Assembly (NCBI RefSeq): GCF_029873635.1
Contig: NC_080428.1
Span: 61,553,957-61,617,956 of the forward strand
DNA: 64,000 nucleotides
Direction of reading: 5' to 3'
Source: Malania oleifera
Lineage: Eukaryota; Streptophyta; Magnoliopsida; Santalales; Ximeniaceae
A program made the position numbers and the translations under genes. Shown one piece after another: positions 33,301 to 40,690 of the stretch. Numbering within the stretch: position 1 is the first letter of the stretch; every line of letters starts with the position of its first letter. Below the pieces are notes generated by a model. That model was not told the origin of the DNA and did no database searches. It saw only the letters and a list, made by a program, of their open reading frames with translations.

Positions 33301-34770
33301 GACAAGTATGCTGTCTCAAACACTGGAAGTTTGTATTTAAATCAGGTATATTTGATGGTTTGTGGCATGATAAATAATTGAAGACATCATTCTTATTCTG
33401 AAGATGAAAGCATTCAGTCTCTTCTTTCCAATCCCTAGTTTGCTTGCTAAGAGGATTGAAATCATTCAAAGGTAATTTCTGGGTGGTTGTATCACTTGGT
33501 CTCAACTTTCAAGTACTGCTTTCTTAGAACTTCAATGTTGGGTTGTGACTCTTTGCTTTCCAACTTGAGAGTGTTCTATATGCAAATAATCAAGTAATAA
33601 ACAGTCTTATTGGAAAGTGGCTTCGGAGATGGACAAAACTAATTTATCTACAGTGGTGATTGGTGCTAAATTATTCGCAGTCATAGTGATTGGGTGGTGG
33701 GGTTGAATAGTAGTTCTCATAGGGTTGGTTGGTTTTTAGAAGCAAATTAGGAGGGGTGGGATGAATCCTTCTCTAGTTTAACTTTGATGCTGAAGAGGGG
33801 ATGAATGAATTCTTTTGGCATGATTTTTTTGTGTGGAAAAATGCCCCACAAAAACCAATTTGCAAGACTTCTTAGGTTGGCCTCCAACAAGAATGTCTTG
33901 GGTAGCAATCGTGTTGTGAGGGAAAGGAATCCTGTTAGGTAGGATTTGTTTTGTGCCTTGAGCAATTACAATGAGGCCGAAATGGGGTGTCTCGGTCTAA
34001 TGAAGTCTCTTTATGAGATCAGAGTGACCAGGTGAGAGAGAGGGATGAGGAATTGTGGATATTGCTATACGAGCTCATTTGAGGATGAAATTTTCCTGTA
34101 AAGTCTATTCTTTTATTATGAAAGTGGAAGGGAAAAGTAGAAAAGTAAGGTAACAATCAAGGTAGCTTTTTTCATTTGGGAAGCAACCTTGATAAGAACC
34201 TAGATGTAGTTAATAAAAGGAGAGAAGTGTGTGTACTTCTAACAGATTGTCCAAGGAACAAGCAGTCAACCACCTTTTATTTGGGTGAGAGTGTGTGCAC
34301 GCTATGGAATTTTGGTTTATGCAACTTTGGGTATTAATTGGGTGGTAGCTGGTAGCATGAACTCAGGGTTGTATGCTTGAAGAAGCTTCAAATGCAGGAG
34401 CGGCGCATTTGTGGGATGATGTGTGTGTGTGTGATTTGAATTACATGTGAAGACAGGAATGCTAGATTCTTGGATGTTGAAAGAAATTTAGTTTCCATCT
34501 TGTTGGACAGTATGCTCTTTTTGCCAGAACCTCCAAGTCTCTTGCAGATTTTGTTAATGACTTTGGTTTGCCTATGATGGATTGTATTTAGTTTCTGTTG
34601 TACCGTCTCCCCTCCTTGCACTCCTTTATTAACATGCTCACTTCTGCTTATCCTAAAAAAAAAAAAAGGCGTTCTGAATTTGTTTTTGGTATGTGTAGGT
34701 GCACAACAAACGTCCTCCATTGTCTGTGCAACAGGCCCAAGCAACTGCAGCTCCCTACTCTCTCCAGTGA
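3288..34770 (+). CDS. LOL2: LSD1-type zinc-finger protein, LOL2-like (4 coding exons, complete)
   Basis: Coding exons 3288-3387, 7122-7229, 30757-30866 and 34699-34770 join to 390 nt, giving 129 residues and a TGA stop. Every junction has GT..AG borders and compatible phase (1, 1, 0). The protein starts with an acidic segment and GPPPGW, then carries two zf-LSD1 fingers: CGSC-x16-CSCC at about residues 40-62 and CGGC-x16-CSSC at about 78-101. A short KRPP-containing tail follows. zf-LSD1 proteins are plant nuclear regulators of cell death, stress and reactive-oxygen responses; LSD1 is the founding member. Two fingers plus the GPPPGW N-terminus fit LOL2 rather than the three-finger LSD1 and LOL1. 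Introns are 3734, 23527 and 3832 bp, introns 2 and 3 mainly of transposons. The exact biological role is inferred from the family. Confidence 0.92.
4406..5829 (+). mobile_element. LTR-like 1.4-kb segment in intron 1 (unassigned)
   Basis: The segment is bounded by the same 8 bases, TGTGACAC, at 4406-4413 and 5822-5829. It has the feel of a solo LTR: it begins TG, is GC-richer at both ends than the intron around it, has a purine-rich AGAGAGGGAGAG leader-like part at about 4630 and a GGCGTCACAGCCGGTCACGTG stretch near its end. No clear 5-bp target duplication was found and no coding sequence is present, so the class is uncertain. Confidence 0.35.
5830..7121 (+). other. Rest of intron 1, nothing recognised
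   Basis: T-rich intronic sequence leading to the exon 2 acceptor. The short open frames at 6593-7010 are poly-T-driven and show no family resemblance. No terminal repeats were seen. Confidence 0.5.
7122..7229 (+). CDS. LOL2: LOL2-like exon 2 (first zf-LSD1 finger)
   Basis: The acceptor ATGATGCAG ends at 7121 after a T-rich tract; the donor is GAAG|GTTTGT at 7229/7230. The exon encodes [20 protein letters not shown] and then CSCCHTVN, a complete C-x2-C..C-x2-C zf-LSD1 unit, ending in VVLE. Phase 1 in and phase 1 out match exons 1 and 3. Confidence 0.93.
7230..7954 (+). other. Start of intron 2, nothing recognised
   Basis: Intronic sequence after the exon 2 donor. No exon, element end or repeat could be supported. 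Confidence 0.5.
7955..9985 (-). mobile_element. Truncated Ty1/Copia retrotransposon (Copia-1)
   Basis: The minus strand holds RT and RNase H of a Copia element. A polypurine tract is seen on the plus strand as GCCCCCCTCAAATT at about 8187-8200, followed leftward by an LTR whose minus-strand start is TGTCAACGGAAC (8186 downward). A TATA-like CTATATATA lies at about 7968-7980 on the minus strand. The left LTR limit is not certain. Gag, integrase and the 5' LTR are missing; the element breaks off near 9985, next to an L1 fragment. Confidence 0.75.
8194..9834 (-). pseudogene. Copia-1 RT / RNase H remains
   Basis: Read from high to low coordinates, the pieces are in the normal order. The RT N-terminal end ([28 protein letters not shown]) is at 9834-9466. 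The catalytic box has YVED instead of the usual YVDD ([15 protein letters not shown]) at 9170-8946. RT thumb and connection sequence follows, and RNase H ([25 protein letters not shown]) is at 8514-8194. The pieces lie in different frames, so several frameshifts separate them. The changed active-site residue and broken frame mean it cannot work. Confidence 0.82.
10030..10465 (+). mobile_element. L1-type LINE, 3'-end fragment (L1-B)
   Basis: A plus-strand translation contains [12 protein letters not shown], the conserved tail of plant L1 ORF2 after the zf-RVT domain. It is followed by the usual TTCTCCTCTATATAAATTC-type 3' UTR ending in a short A-rich tail near 10460. The fragment begins after an 11-base G run. 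Only the last few hundred bases of the element are present. Confidence 0.65.
10700..10750. repeat. Perfect 17-bp inverted repeat with 17-nt loop
   Basis: TGCATGCTTACGTTGAA at 10700-10716 is the exact reverse complement of 10734-10750. The loop is 17 nt. It would form a stable hairpin in the intron RNA, but the arms are shorter than those of a normal plant miRNA precursor. It may be the core of a small decayed foldback element. Confidence 0.85.
11250..11440 (+). repeat. Imperfect tandem repeat, period about 93 bp
   Basis: GGACTACAATGACATGGGG at about 11263 and GGACTTCAATGACTTGGG at about 11356 head two diverged units. Each continues into TTTTGTACC(T/C)..TGA(A)TTGATT. The units are similar enough to see by eye but have many differences. 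Confidence 0.5.
14781..17635 (+). pseudogene. L1-A ORF2 remains (endonuclease and RT)
   Basis: Motifs in order: [11 protein letters not shown] (endonuclease N-terminus, about 14786); VGGDFNAM (endonuclease, about 15120); [14 protein letters not shown] (about 15757); [10 protein letters not shown] (RT, about 16225); [11 protein letters not shown] (about 16435); [19 protein letters not shown] (about 16590); FADDTIFF (catalytic box, about 16745); and [14 protein letters not shown]. The reading frame changes many times and stops are common. The coding trace continues beyond the nested RTE at 19303-19700 with zf-RVT-like sequence. Confidence 0.8.
17644..19294 (+). mobile_element. RTE-type non-LTR retrotransposon nested in L1-A (RTE-B)
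   Basis: The plus strand encodes degenerate RTE reverse transcriptase: IEVWKCL near 17884, [17 protein letters not shown] near 18235, [19 protein letters not shown] at 18500 and [12 protein letters not shown] at 18620. The 3' end has the family's conserved segment and a (TTG)n tail at 19275-19293. A target duplication TTTCTTCA lies at 17636-17643 and 19295-19302. The catalytic box reads FVDD rather than FADD. Stops and frameshifts occur throughout. Confidence 0.82.
22370..23758. mobile_element. hAT-type MITE with 8-bp duplication, split by an RTE
   Basis: An exact 8-bp duplication GTGGAAAC flanks the element (22362-22369 and 23759-23766), the size made by hAT transposases. The ends are TAAGGGTGTTCA on the left and TGAACAATCTTA on the right, imperfect inverted repeats. 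The arms are full of CGGTT/AACCG motifs. No transposase is present. The internal 22657-23524 is an RTE copy, so the MITE was originally about 0.5 kb. Confidence 0.8.
22657..23524 (-). mobile_element. RTE-type non-LTR retrotransposon, 5'-truncated (RTE-C)
   Basis: This is the same 3' segment as RTE-A, in the same (minus) orientation. The tail-side sequence (AACAATAACAGCAAGCCTTG, then GGTTGGCTACATGAATCC on the plus strand) is at 22661-22720, and decayed RT follows to about 23524. The RT box region corresponds to plus-strand 23425-23470. A possible AT-rich duplication TATATAATA flanks it. It is more diverged than RTE-A. Confidence 0.75.
26148..26366 (+). repeat. Two tandem 111-bp units in Copia-2 3' UTR
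   Basis: Units starting ATGATGGTCAT at 26148 and 26259 share TTTTGA(T/C)T, TCAGATATGA, GTTGGATA and CATGAT..CATTTTG(G) in the same order. Shorter diverged repeats of the phrase CATTTTGATTTAGCCT occur just upstream (25740-26010), so the whole 3' UTR is repeat-built. Confidence 0.6.
26485..26943 (+). mobile_element. 3' LTR of Copia-2 (right end uncertain)
   Basis: A polypurine tract, AAGTGGGAGAT, directly precedes TGTTAGAATTTTG at 26485, the usual PPT-LTR junction. A TATA-like ATATTTAAG is at about 26694. I could not find the matching 5' LTR or a clear terminal CA with a target duplication, so the stated end is approximate. Confidence 0.5.
27050..27670 (+). pseudogene. Second Copia RT-end / RNase H remnant
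   Basis: A plus-strand trace of Copia sequence is visible in alternating frames: SRYTSNQS near 27283, STSRWIFIL near 27450 and [19 protein letters not shown] at 27515-27575. This is the end of RT and the RNase H, unrelated in detail to Copia-2, and without LTRs. It ends before the third RNase H carboxylate region and is heavily decayed. Confidence 0.65.
27671..28289 (+). other. Intron 2 sequence, nothing recognised
   Basis: No coding trace or terminal repeats could be supported between the Copia remnant and the next L1 fragment. Confidence 0.45.
28290..28950 (+). mobile_element. L1-type LINE, 3'-end fragment (L1-C)
   Basis: The plus-strand translation shows the zf-RVT region of L1 ORF2: [16 protein letters not shown] near 28355, then [15 protein letters not shown] and [13 protein letters not shown] near 28675. 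The 3' UTR (TTCTCAATAAATTTTC) and an A-rich tail follow at about 28945. The 5' part of the element is missing. Confidence 0.75.
29304..29730 (+). mobile_element. Solo LTR, Copia type
   Basis: The segment starts TGTTGGG and ends CCCAACA, perfect inverted LTR termini. The flanking pentamers are GGGAT (29299-29303) and GAGAT (29731-29735), one mismatch from a target duplication. The GTGGACGTAGG...GAACCATGTAAA motif near 29603 is typical of R-U5 in plant Copia LTRs. No internal domain follows. The 125-codon minus-strand frame across it is not a gene. Confidence 0.72.
29969..30359 (-). mobile_element. Possible second solo LTR
   Basis: The plus strand begins TGTTAGAACG and ends TCTCTAACA, short inverted termini of LTR type. 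On the minus strand a TATA-like CTATAAATATC lies at about 30269-30279. No matching target duplication was found and no PBS or polypurine tract is next to it. Confidence 0.35.
30757..30866 (+). CDS. LOL2: LOL2-like exon 3 (second zf-LSD1 finger)
   Basis: The acceptor TATTTTCAG ends at 30756 and the donor is GGA|GTATGT at 30866/30867. The exon encodes [28 protein letters not shown] and TEIG, the second zinc finger. It lies 23.5 kb from exon 2. Reading through the donor gives a short tail with a stop at about 31018, which would be the product of intron retention. Confidence 0.93.
30867..31429 (+). other. Start of intron 3, nothing recognised
   Basis: AT-rich intron after the exon 3 donor. No coding or element signature was seen. 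Confidence 0.5.
31430..33140 (+). mobile_element. L1-type LINE, 3' half (L1-D)
   Basis: The plus strand runs from the RT palm ([12 protein letters not shown] near 31525) through the thumb ([20 protein letters not shown] near 31843) to the RNase H-like/zf-RVT tail. [16 protein letters not shown] is near 32195, [19 protein letters not shown] near 32450, and [19 protein letters not shown] near 32665. A 3' UTR follows, with a short A-rich tail at about 33140. Frames are long in the 32190-33041 part, making this one of the less decayed L1 copies here, but RT is broken and the 5' half is absent. Confidence 0.8.
33590..34667 (+). mobile_element. Probable retroposed LINE-like segment ending in poly-A
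   Basis: The region ends in a C-rich/T-rich 3' UTR-like stretch and an A13 run at 34655-34667, the form of an L1 3' end. Weak ORF1-like coding traces occur at about 33720-33960. No clear RT motif or target duplication was found, so the family is tentative. The poly-A lies 31 nt before exon 4 of the LOL2-like gene. Confidence 0.4.
34699..34770 (+). CDS. LOL2: LOL2-like exon 4 (C-terminal tail and stop)
   Basis: The acceptor GTATGTGTAG ends at 34698, and the exon starts in phase 0, matching exon 3. It encodes [14 protein letters not shown] and a short Ala/Pro end, with TGA at 34768-34770. A poly-A run from an inserted element lies only 31 nt upstream. Identity is supported by the phase match and the KRPP motif that follows the second finger in LOL2-type proteins. 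Confidence 0.85.
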   Translation: MHNKRPPLSVQQAQATAAPYSLQ

Positions 34771-35625
34771 ACTTTTTTTTTTTTTTTTTTCCCCTTTTTT
34801 TTTTTTTCTTTTTTTCTGTTGCAGATGCCAGATAAGACCAGCAGGCCAACCTGTAATTTTAACTTTTTTCCCTCATATTTTAACTGCCCCATAGGAGGCT
34901 TTTTATGCGATCTCTACAAGAAGAGCTCACAGTTGTAAGAAAATCACCAGAATTCCTTTGAATTTCAATCCCATGGTCCTTTCTTATTCTCATTTGAGTT
35001 TTAACGATGTGATCAATTGAGACCATGGCTTTTTAGAATCACAAACAATAACAACTAATAAGCCACATGCCACACCTTTTAATTTTTATCACCTTGTTTC
35101 TTTCCTTTGAGGGCGTTTGCAGTGGTTTCTGCCGACTGGTTTGGGCAAAAAATCTCAAGATTAAATTCCCAGCAGGCAGAGGTCTTGTTCATGGTAACAA
35201 CTTGAACTAGGGTTCATCCTGTGAGCAGATTAATTTGTGGGTGTAATCCTCTGGACACTAGGCAACTTTCAAGTCTCACCTCAACTAGAAAGTGTTGTAT
35301 TTGAATGTGGTTTGGACTTTGGAATCACGTTGTTCTAATGCTCCTCCTCCTAATCATTAGAGCACTGTTTTGAGCTCACAAGTCACAGGCACGTGGACCA
35401 CGCCCAAATAAGGTCGTGAATCAGTGATTGATTGACAATGACTAGATAGGATGCAGAGAAACTCATAATTTATTAGAAACGTTATATTGATGCCAATAAT
35501 ATATTGCTGTCATCATTCAACCATTTACCAGCCATTCTTTAATGAATCATCGCTACAAGTCCAATCAGAAAGTTATGTTAGATTTATTTTTCTGTTAATG
35601 GTTAAACCAGCTACATGTTTAGAAA
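34771..35625 (+). other. 3' flank of the LOL2-like gene, including its probable 3' UTR
   Basis: The sequence after the TGA begins with long T tracts (34773-34814) and has no recognisable gene. The polyadenylation site cannot be fixed by eye. The left target duplication (TTTAG, 35626-35630) of the next large element follows. Confidence 0.5.
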
Positions 35626-35630
35626 TTTAG

Positions 35631-36341
35631 TGTTGAGGAAAAAATGAGGAAAATGCTGCAGAACTTAAAATTATTTCAAGGTGCGTTATAATGTCGTTTT
35701 CCTTAAAACATTATTTGCCCCCACCAGATTAGTGTATATTAAGTCGGCAAATACGTTTTCAGGATACAATGAAGTCCAAATTATGATATGATATCAGATT
35801 GTGTTATATGCAAACGAAAACTGATCACAAACACTCTTAGAGTAATCTGAATAAATTTTCTAGAATTCTATTTATGCATAAAATATAATTCAGATTTTTA
35901 AGAGATATAATTTGTGGAAGAATTTGAGAGAAAGAGAAGTAGAGAATGATGAATTTTTACAGAAGCACCCTAGTTGCCTGACTTAATCTATATAAAAATA
36001 TAAGATTAATTTTTAGCCATCCGATCATGATCAACGGTCACGCTCTCGCAAGTGTTAAGTGTTTGTACGCCAACTAAATACACCACTGGCGTTGTACAGC
36101 CCACGCCACGTGCATGTGTGAGTGTGCGGACGGTGCGAAGGTGCACTAGAGTACACTAACACTTTCTCTTAACTAATTTTAAGAGATTATTTTACCTTAT
36201 CATTTATTAATGACCTTTCCTTTTCCATTTTTTCCAATGTGGGACAAACCCACATAACTTTAAATGCTTTAGAAAATTCATCAAAGGAAGACTTTGAAAA
36301 ATTGACCCATAAAATCGTATATTTTAGAAAATATTTCAACA
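35631..36341 (-). mobile_element. 3' LTR of Copia-3
   Basis: On the minus strand it starts TGTTGAAATATTTTC directly after the polypurine tract AAAATGGTGGGGGAA and ends CCTCAACA next to the TTTAG duplication. It is 711 bp. Its R-U5 part (35640-35960) is clearly the same sequence as 59951-60185 and, inverted, as 60590-60920. Its U3 has about 200 bp not shared with the right-hand LTRs. Confidence 0.85.
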
Positions 36342-36899
36342 TTCCCCCACCATTTTCAAAATATAGATGAAAAATAATTTATTCAAATAAGAGATAATTT
36401 ATGCATAAATGAAGGCGTCTTTAGGACTTGAACCTTCACTTAGTGAATACTTATCAAAGTTAATCAGGATTATATAGTAGATGAACTTTGAACTAGCAAT
36501 CCTATTTTGATTAACCAGATTCACATCACATACAAATTATCAAATCTTTGGGTGTTACCAAAAACCAACGCATGGATTGACCTTACGTCTATATCCTAGT
36601 TTGATGAGCGCTCTAGAGATAAATCCATTTCTCATAGGAAGCAGCACCACTTCCGACACTCATATAGGTAGGTTTATCAAAAGTACCCCTATAATTAAAG
36701 TACTTCACAGAACCTGTTATAAACCAATTAAGAGCTTAAGCTCAACATTCACCTTTTTCACATTACAGGTACAAATCACTATTTTCCTTGGGATGGATTA
36801 TGTGATACACGTATACATCGTAGTGCTTTCAGTGACTACATATGATGTACTTATTGAATTTAAGAGCTTGAAATTTTCAAGTGCTAAGTTGAGTTTCCA

Positions 36900-37758
36900 T
36901 CATTGGTGACTATGGGTTACGGATTTAAGTCCCATCCCCTTTGATGTCTTCCATACCATGTCTTTTGCAAATCCTTTTGTTAATGGATCAGCCAAATTTT
37001 GGCTTAATCTCACAAAATCTATGGTGATTACACCATCAGTAATTAACTGCCTCACATAGCTATGTCTTAAGTCAATATGTCTGGATTTACCATTATATAT
37101 GTTACGATATGCTCGTGACAAAGTTGCCTCACTGTTACAATGCAAAGATATAGGTGGCATAGGTTTTGACCAAATTGGAATTTCTAATAACAAATTCCTA
37201 AGCCATTCCTCCTCTTTGCTACAAGAAGCTAAAGCCACAAATTTTGATGCTATAGTGGAATATGTTATAAGATTTTGCTTCTTTGATCCACAAGAGATAG
37301 CTCCTCCACCAAGGGTGAATATCCACCCACTGGTTGATGTATGATCATTACGATCAGCTATCCAACTGGCATCTGTGAATCCTTCTAAAATAGTAGGATA
37401 TCCTTCACAATGTATGCCATAATCCATAGTATTTTTCAAATACTTTAATACTCTATATATAGCATGCCTATGTATATCACTAGGAACTAGTATATCTACT
37501 AAGTTTACCTATAGCAAATGCTATATTAGGTCTAGTAGAAGTCATAGCATACATCAAACATCCAATAACTCTAGCATACTCTAATTAATTTACTGCTCTG
37601 CCAGTGTTAGAATATAATTTCAAATTTGCATCAAAAGGTGTGCTAACAGGTTTGCAGTCATAATGATTAAACTTTTTTAGTATCTTTTCAACATAGTGTG
37701 ATTGAGTGAGAATCAATTTATCATTGTGTCTAATTATTCTAATACTTAGAATCACATC
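36900..37758 (-). pseudogene. Copia-3 RT end and RNase H
   Basis: The minus strand reads from RT connection sequence (about 37750) into an intact 179-codon RNase H frame at 37439-36900. Motifs are FTDASWIADRNDHTSTSGW (first carboxylate), VALASCSKEEEWLRNLLLEI (Glu region), SEATLSRAYR and ADPLTKG. The usual C-D-N-Q/S-A box reads CNSEATLS, so that carboxylate is lost. The RT part upstream of 37439 contains stops. It continues, across the Gypsy insertion, the RT at 54523 and beyond. Confidence 0.85.
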
Positions 37759-37851
37759 TGTAGTAACTCGGGAAAAAAATTATTACCGTTATTAATCAAT
37801 TGATTAATTAAATATTATTAAATTAAAGTAATTAAATAAATACTATGATGG

Positions 37852-37882
<31 letters not shown>

Positions 37883-38055
37883 TATAATATTAATATAATA
37901 TAATAAGGATATTATATACATAAGTAAAGCAAATGAATCTTCCAAAGGAAATTCATTTTCCATTTCATAATACAGAGATCAGGCATCTCTCTCTCTCTCT
38001 CTCTCCTCCGCCTTCCCTCTCTCTCTCTCTCTCTCGCTCTCTCTCGCTCTCTCTC

Positions 38056-38105
<50 letters not shown>

Positions 38106-40245
38106 GGCCAAATGTGCGCCGATCGAAGAATAGAAAATACCCTTGAGTTCCATTCTCCACCACCGACAATTTAACCAGAGTGGATTCGTTATAAGAGCGT
38201 CGTAGATACCACTCCTGGAATAAGGTAAACCCACTCTCTCTCCTCAATTTCTCTCCAATCTTTAGCCAAATTAACGATCAGAAACCACATCAATGTTCTA
38301 GGAGCATTTCTTTACTAGTCTAGCAGAGTAGATTTTTGAACTGGGCTTTTTAGGCACCACTCCAAGGTTAGGGTAAGATTTAGGGAATTAAACTAATTTG
38401 ATGTTTATGAGAGTTTTAATCATTTATTTGAAATTTGTGGGTCTGAGAATGTTAAAATAGTATTTTACTTGGGATTTAGTTGATTAAACTAGAATTTATG
38501 AATTTAGGGTTCGAGTGAGCGCCGCAGGTGCAGTTTTTGGATCCCTACAGGCGTAGCTTCAAGAAAATAGGTAAAAGGATTAAGTTAAGTTAGGTTTTTA
38601 TTAAGTTTGAACCGATTAAGCTACTTTATATATATACTTGATATCAAGGGTTATTTCGAAAACCGACCGTTCAAAGTGGACTTTATAAATTTAGGATATA
38701 TGATATGATATTTTGGATAAAACGAACGGTGGAAAATTGAGTTTTATCTTACGAACTTCATACTGTGTTTTCTTGATTGTTTAAATGACTATGTTCAAAT
38801 ATTGAAATTGTGTGCCACATGAATAATTGGTATGGGTTATGGTATAACTGAATTTGGGTATGGTTGTAAAAAATATTGAATTGTTTGTGAAATATACTGT
38901 TACTGCTTTTATAAAATACTGAGTTTTATTTAACGGTTGCAGGCCAGGTTTTACTTGACAGCCAAGGGCCGAGTTATATTTAACGGCCGAGGGCTGGGTT
39001 TTATTTAACAGTTGTGAGCCGAGTTTTGTTTGATGGTTGGGGACCGGATTTTATTAAAAGGCAGGTTGTAAATGAAATGAGATTTATACTATAGTTTTTA
39101 TTACTTAAATTGCATGATATGGTTTAAGAACCTTGAGGAACAATTGTATTGTGAGTACGATACTGTTGTTAGGGAATTATTAAGATCGTGTGTGCCCACA
39201 CTGTATTGAGAGATGTAGGGTGGTCCCCGTCGTTTAGCCTGCATAAGGATGAAATACCTTTCTTGGGGGCTGGACCAGGAAGTGGTAAGGCTAGCGGACC
39301 TGCAACTGAGTTGTGGATGCCTGCAGACGTACTTGGAGATGGCTACTTTGACTGTATCTGGGCTGATCACTTAAGGCATAAGTCCAGCCTTCAGGCCAAA
39401 CAACCTGTACCATAGGGGAAGTAAATAGTGTTTAGTCCCAGAGAGTATCTTTTATGCATATCTGTTAATTTATGTAACTGATGTTATTATTTATTAAACT
39501 AGTTTATATGAAGAAAGTAAATGCATATTTTTCAACTGTAAAGGTGTGAGTATTTGTTTACTAATTAAAATTCATGAATGTTTATGGTGAAAGAAACTCT
39601 CCGCTCGAGGGTTTCTGAGAAAGACGAGTACCCTGATAAGTATTAGTTGTAGCCATACTAGGTTACATAACGTATTAGAGTAGAGAGGAGCTACATGTAT
39701 GGGTGTGTAATCTCCTTTATTCTTAGGAACTTTCACTTATAATAATTGTGTGTGTGTGTGGGTAAGGTTTGTGAATGCTTTTATAACTGTGATTATTTTA
39801 AAAATGATGAAATTTGGTATACACTAAAATTCACGTTGGCCACACACTGACATTAACTTAATCTGCCTTACTGAGAAGTGTCTCACCCCAATATGCAAAT
39901 CATTTTCAGGACCATCTTGAGATCGAGATTAGCAAGCTCCGGGGCGGAGTGATAGCTAGTTTCAGTTTTTGTGAGTGTCTGTAAGAACTCTAATGTATTA
40001 AGTTATGTTTAAAATCCCTGGATATATAATGTGGGCATATGGATTAAGTTAGGTTTCTTTCTTTTGGCTGGAATGTAATATGGATATTGGGAGACTTCTA
40101 TATATGTTAGCAGTTTAGAACTCTAGTAATGTATTTGGAAGATGTATCATTTATTTCCACTGCGTTTATATTATGAATATGCTATTAGGTACTTAGACGT
40201 CACTAAAGTAGTACCCCAGGCCACGTGGTAGGTCGGGGCATCACA
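37759..40245 (+). mobile_element. 5' LTR of the Gypsy element
   Basis: It starts TGTAGTAACTCGGG and ends GGTCGGGGCATCACA, about 2.49 kb. It contains a (TA)n tract at 37852-37879 and a long CT-rich tract at 37987-38102. The 3' LTR can be aligned along its whole length, and the position of the TA tract is where the pararetrovirus sits in that 3' copy. Open frames across the CT tract are repeat artefacts. Confidence 0.9.
37985..38102 (+). repeat. CT-rich microsatellite in the Gypsy 5' LTR
   Basis: Long, slightly interrupted (CT)n tract. The corresponding place in the 3' LTR (52286-52324) has only short CT stretches, so the tract has expanded in one LTR since insertion. Confidence 0.9.
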
Positions 40246-40247
40246 GG

Positions 40248-40260
40248 TGGTATCAGAGCC
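40248..40260 (+). promoter_or_regulatory. Primer-binding site (initiator tRNA-Met) of the Gypsy element
   Basis: TGGTATCAGAGCC two bases after the LTR end is the standard complement of the plant initiator tRNA-Met 3' end used to prime reverse transcription. Confidence 0.9.
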
Positions 40261-40690
40261 TAGGTTTACTAGGTTTTGTAGACTTTGACAGTTGATAATT
40301 ACCAGAATATAGGTTGAGATAAGTTAGGATAGGAATGGGTAGATTAGGCGAGTCTTGGTCTGGAAGCTTAGAGGCGAAAATCCTTTGACGGTCTTCTATG
40401 TTTTTCCTAGGATGACGATTTTAGGAAAATCATGATAAATCTAGTGATGGTTTCATTTTTAGATTGAGAGACTGGAACTTGGAAACTTAAGTAGGAATGT
40501 TAGGTCGGGTGAGTAGGTGTTTAGTTCCGGAGTTGTGATTAGAGGTCCGCACCTTGATGGTTTTGTAGTAGAATTGTGTAAATGATTCCTTTAACTGCAA
40601 ACTCAAATGTTATATCATTTCGTCATTTCATACTTGCATCAACCATGATAAATGTAAAATTTATAAGTCGGTTTCTATCCTATCTTTAGG

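Noticed and set aside
34388-34849. 153-codon minus-strand frame with a Lys-rich part
   Set aside because: The Lys run comes from poly-T tracts, and it overlaps exon 4 of the LOL2-like gene in antisense.
37965-38247. Frames with Arg-Glu or Ser-Leu repeats
   Set aside because: Translations of the CT microsatellite in the Gypsy 5' LTR.
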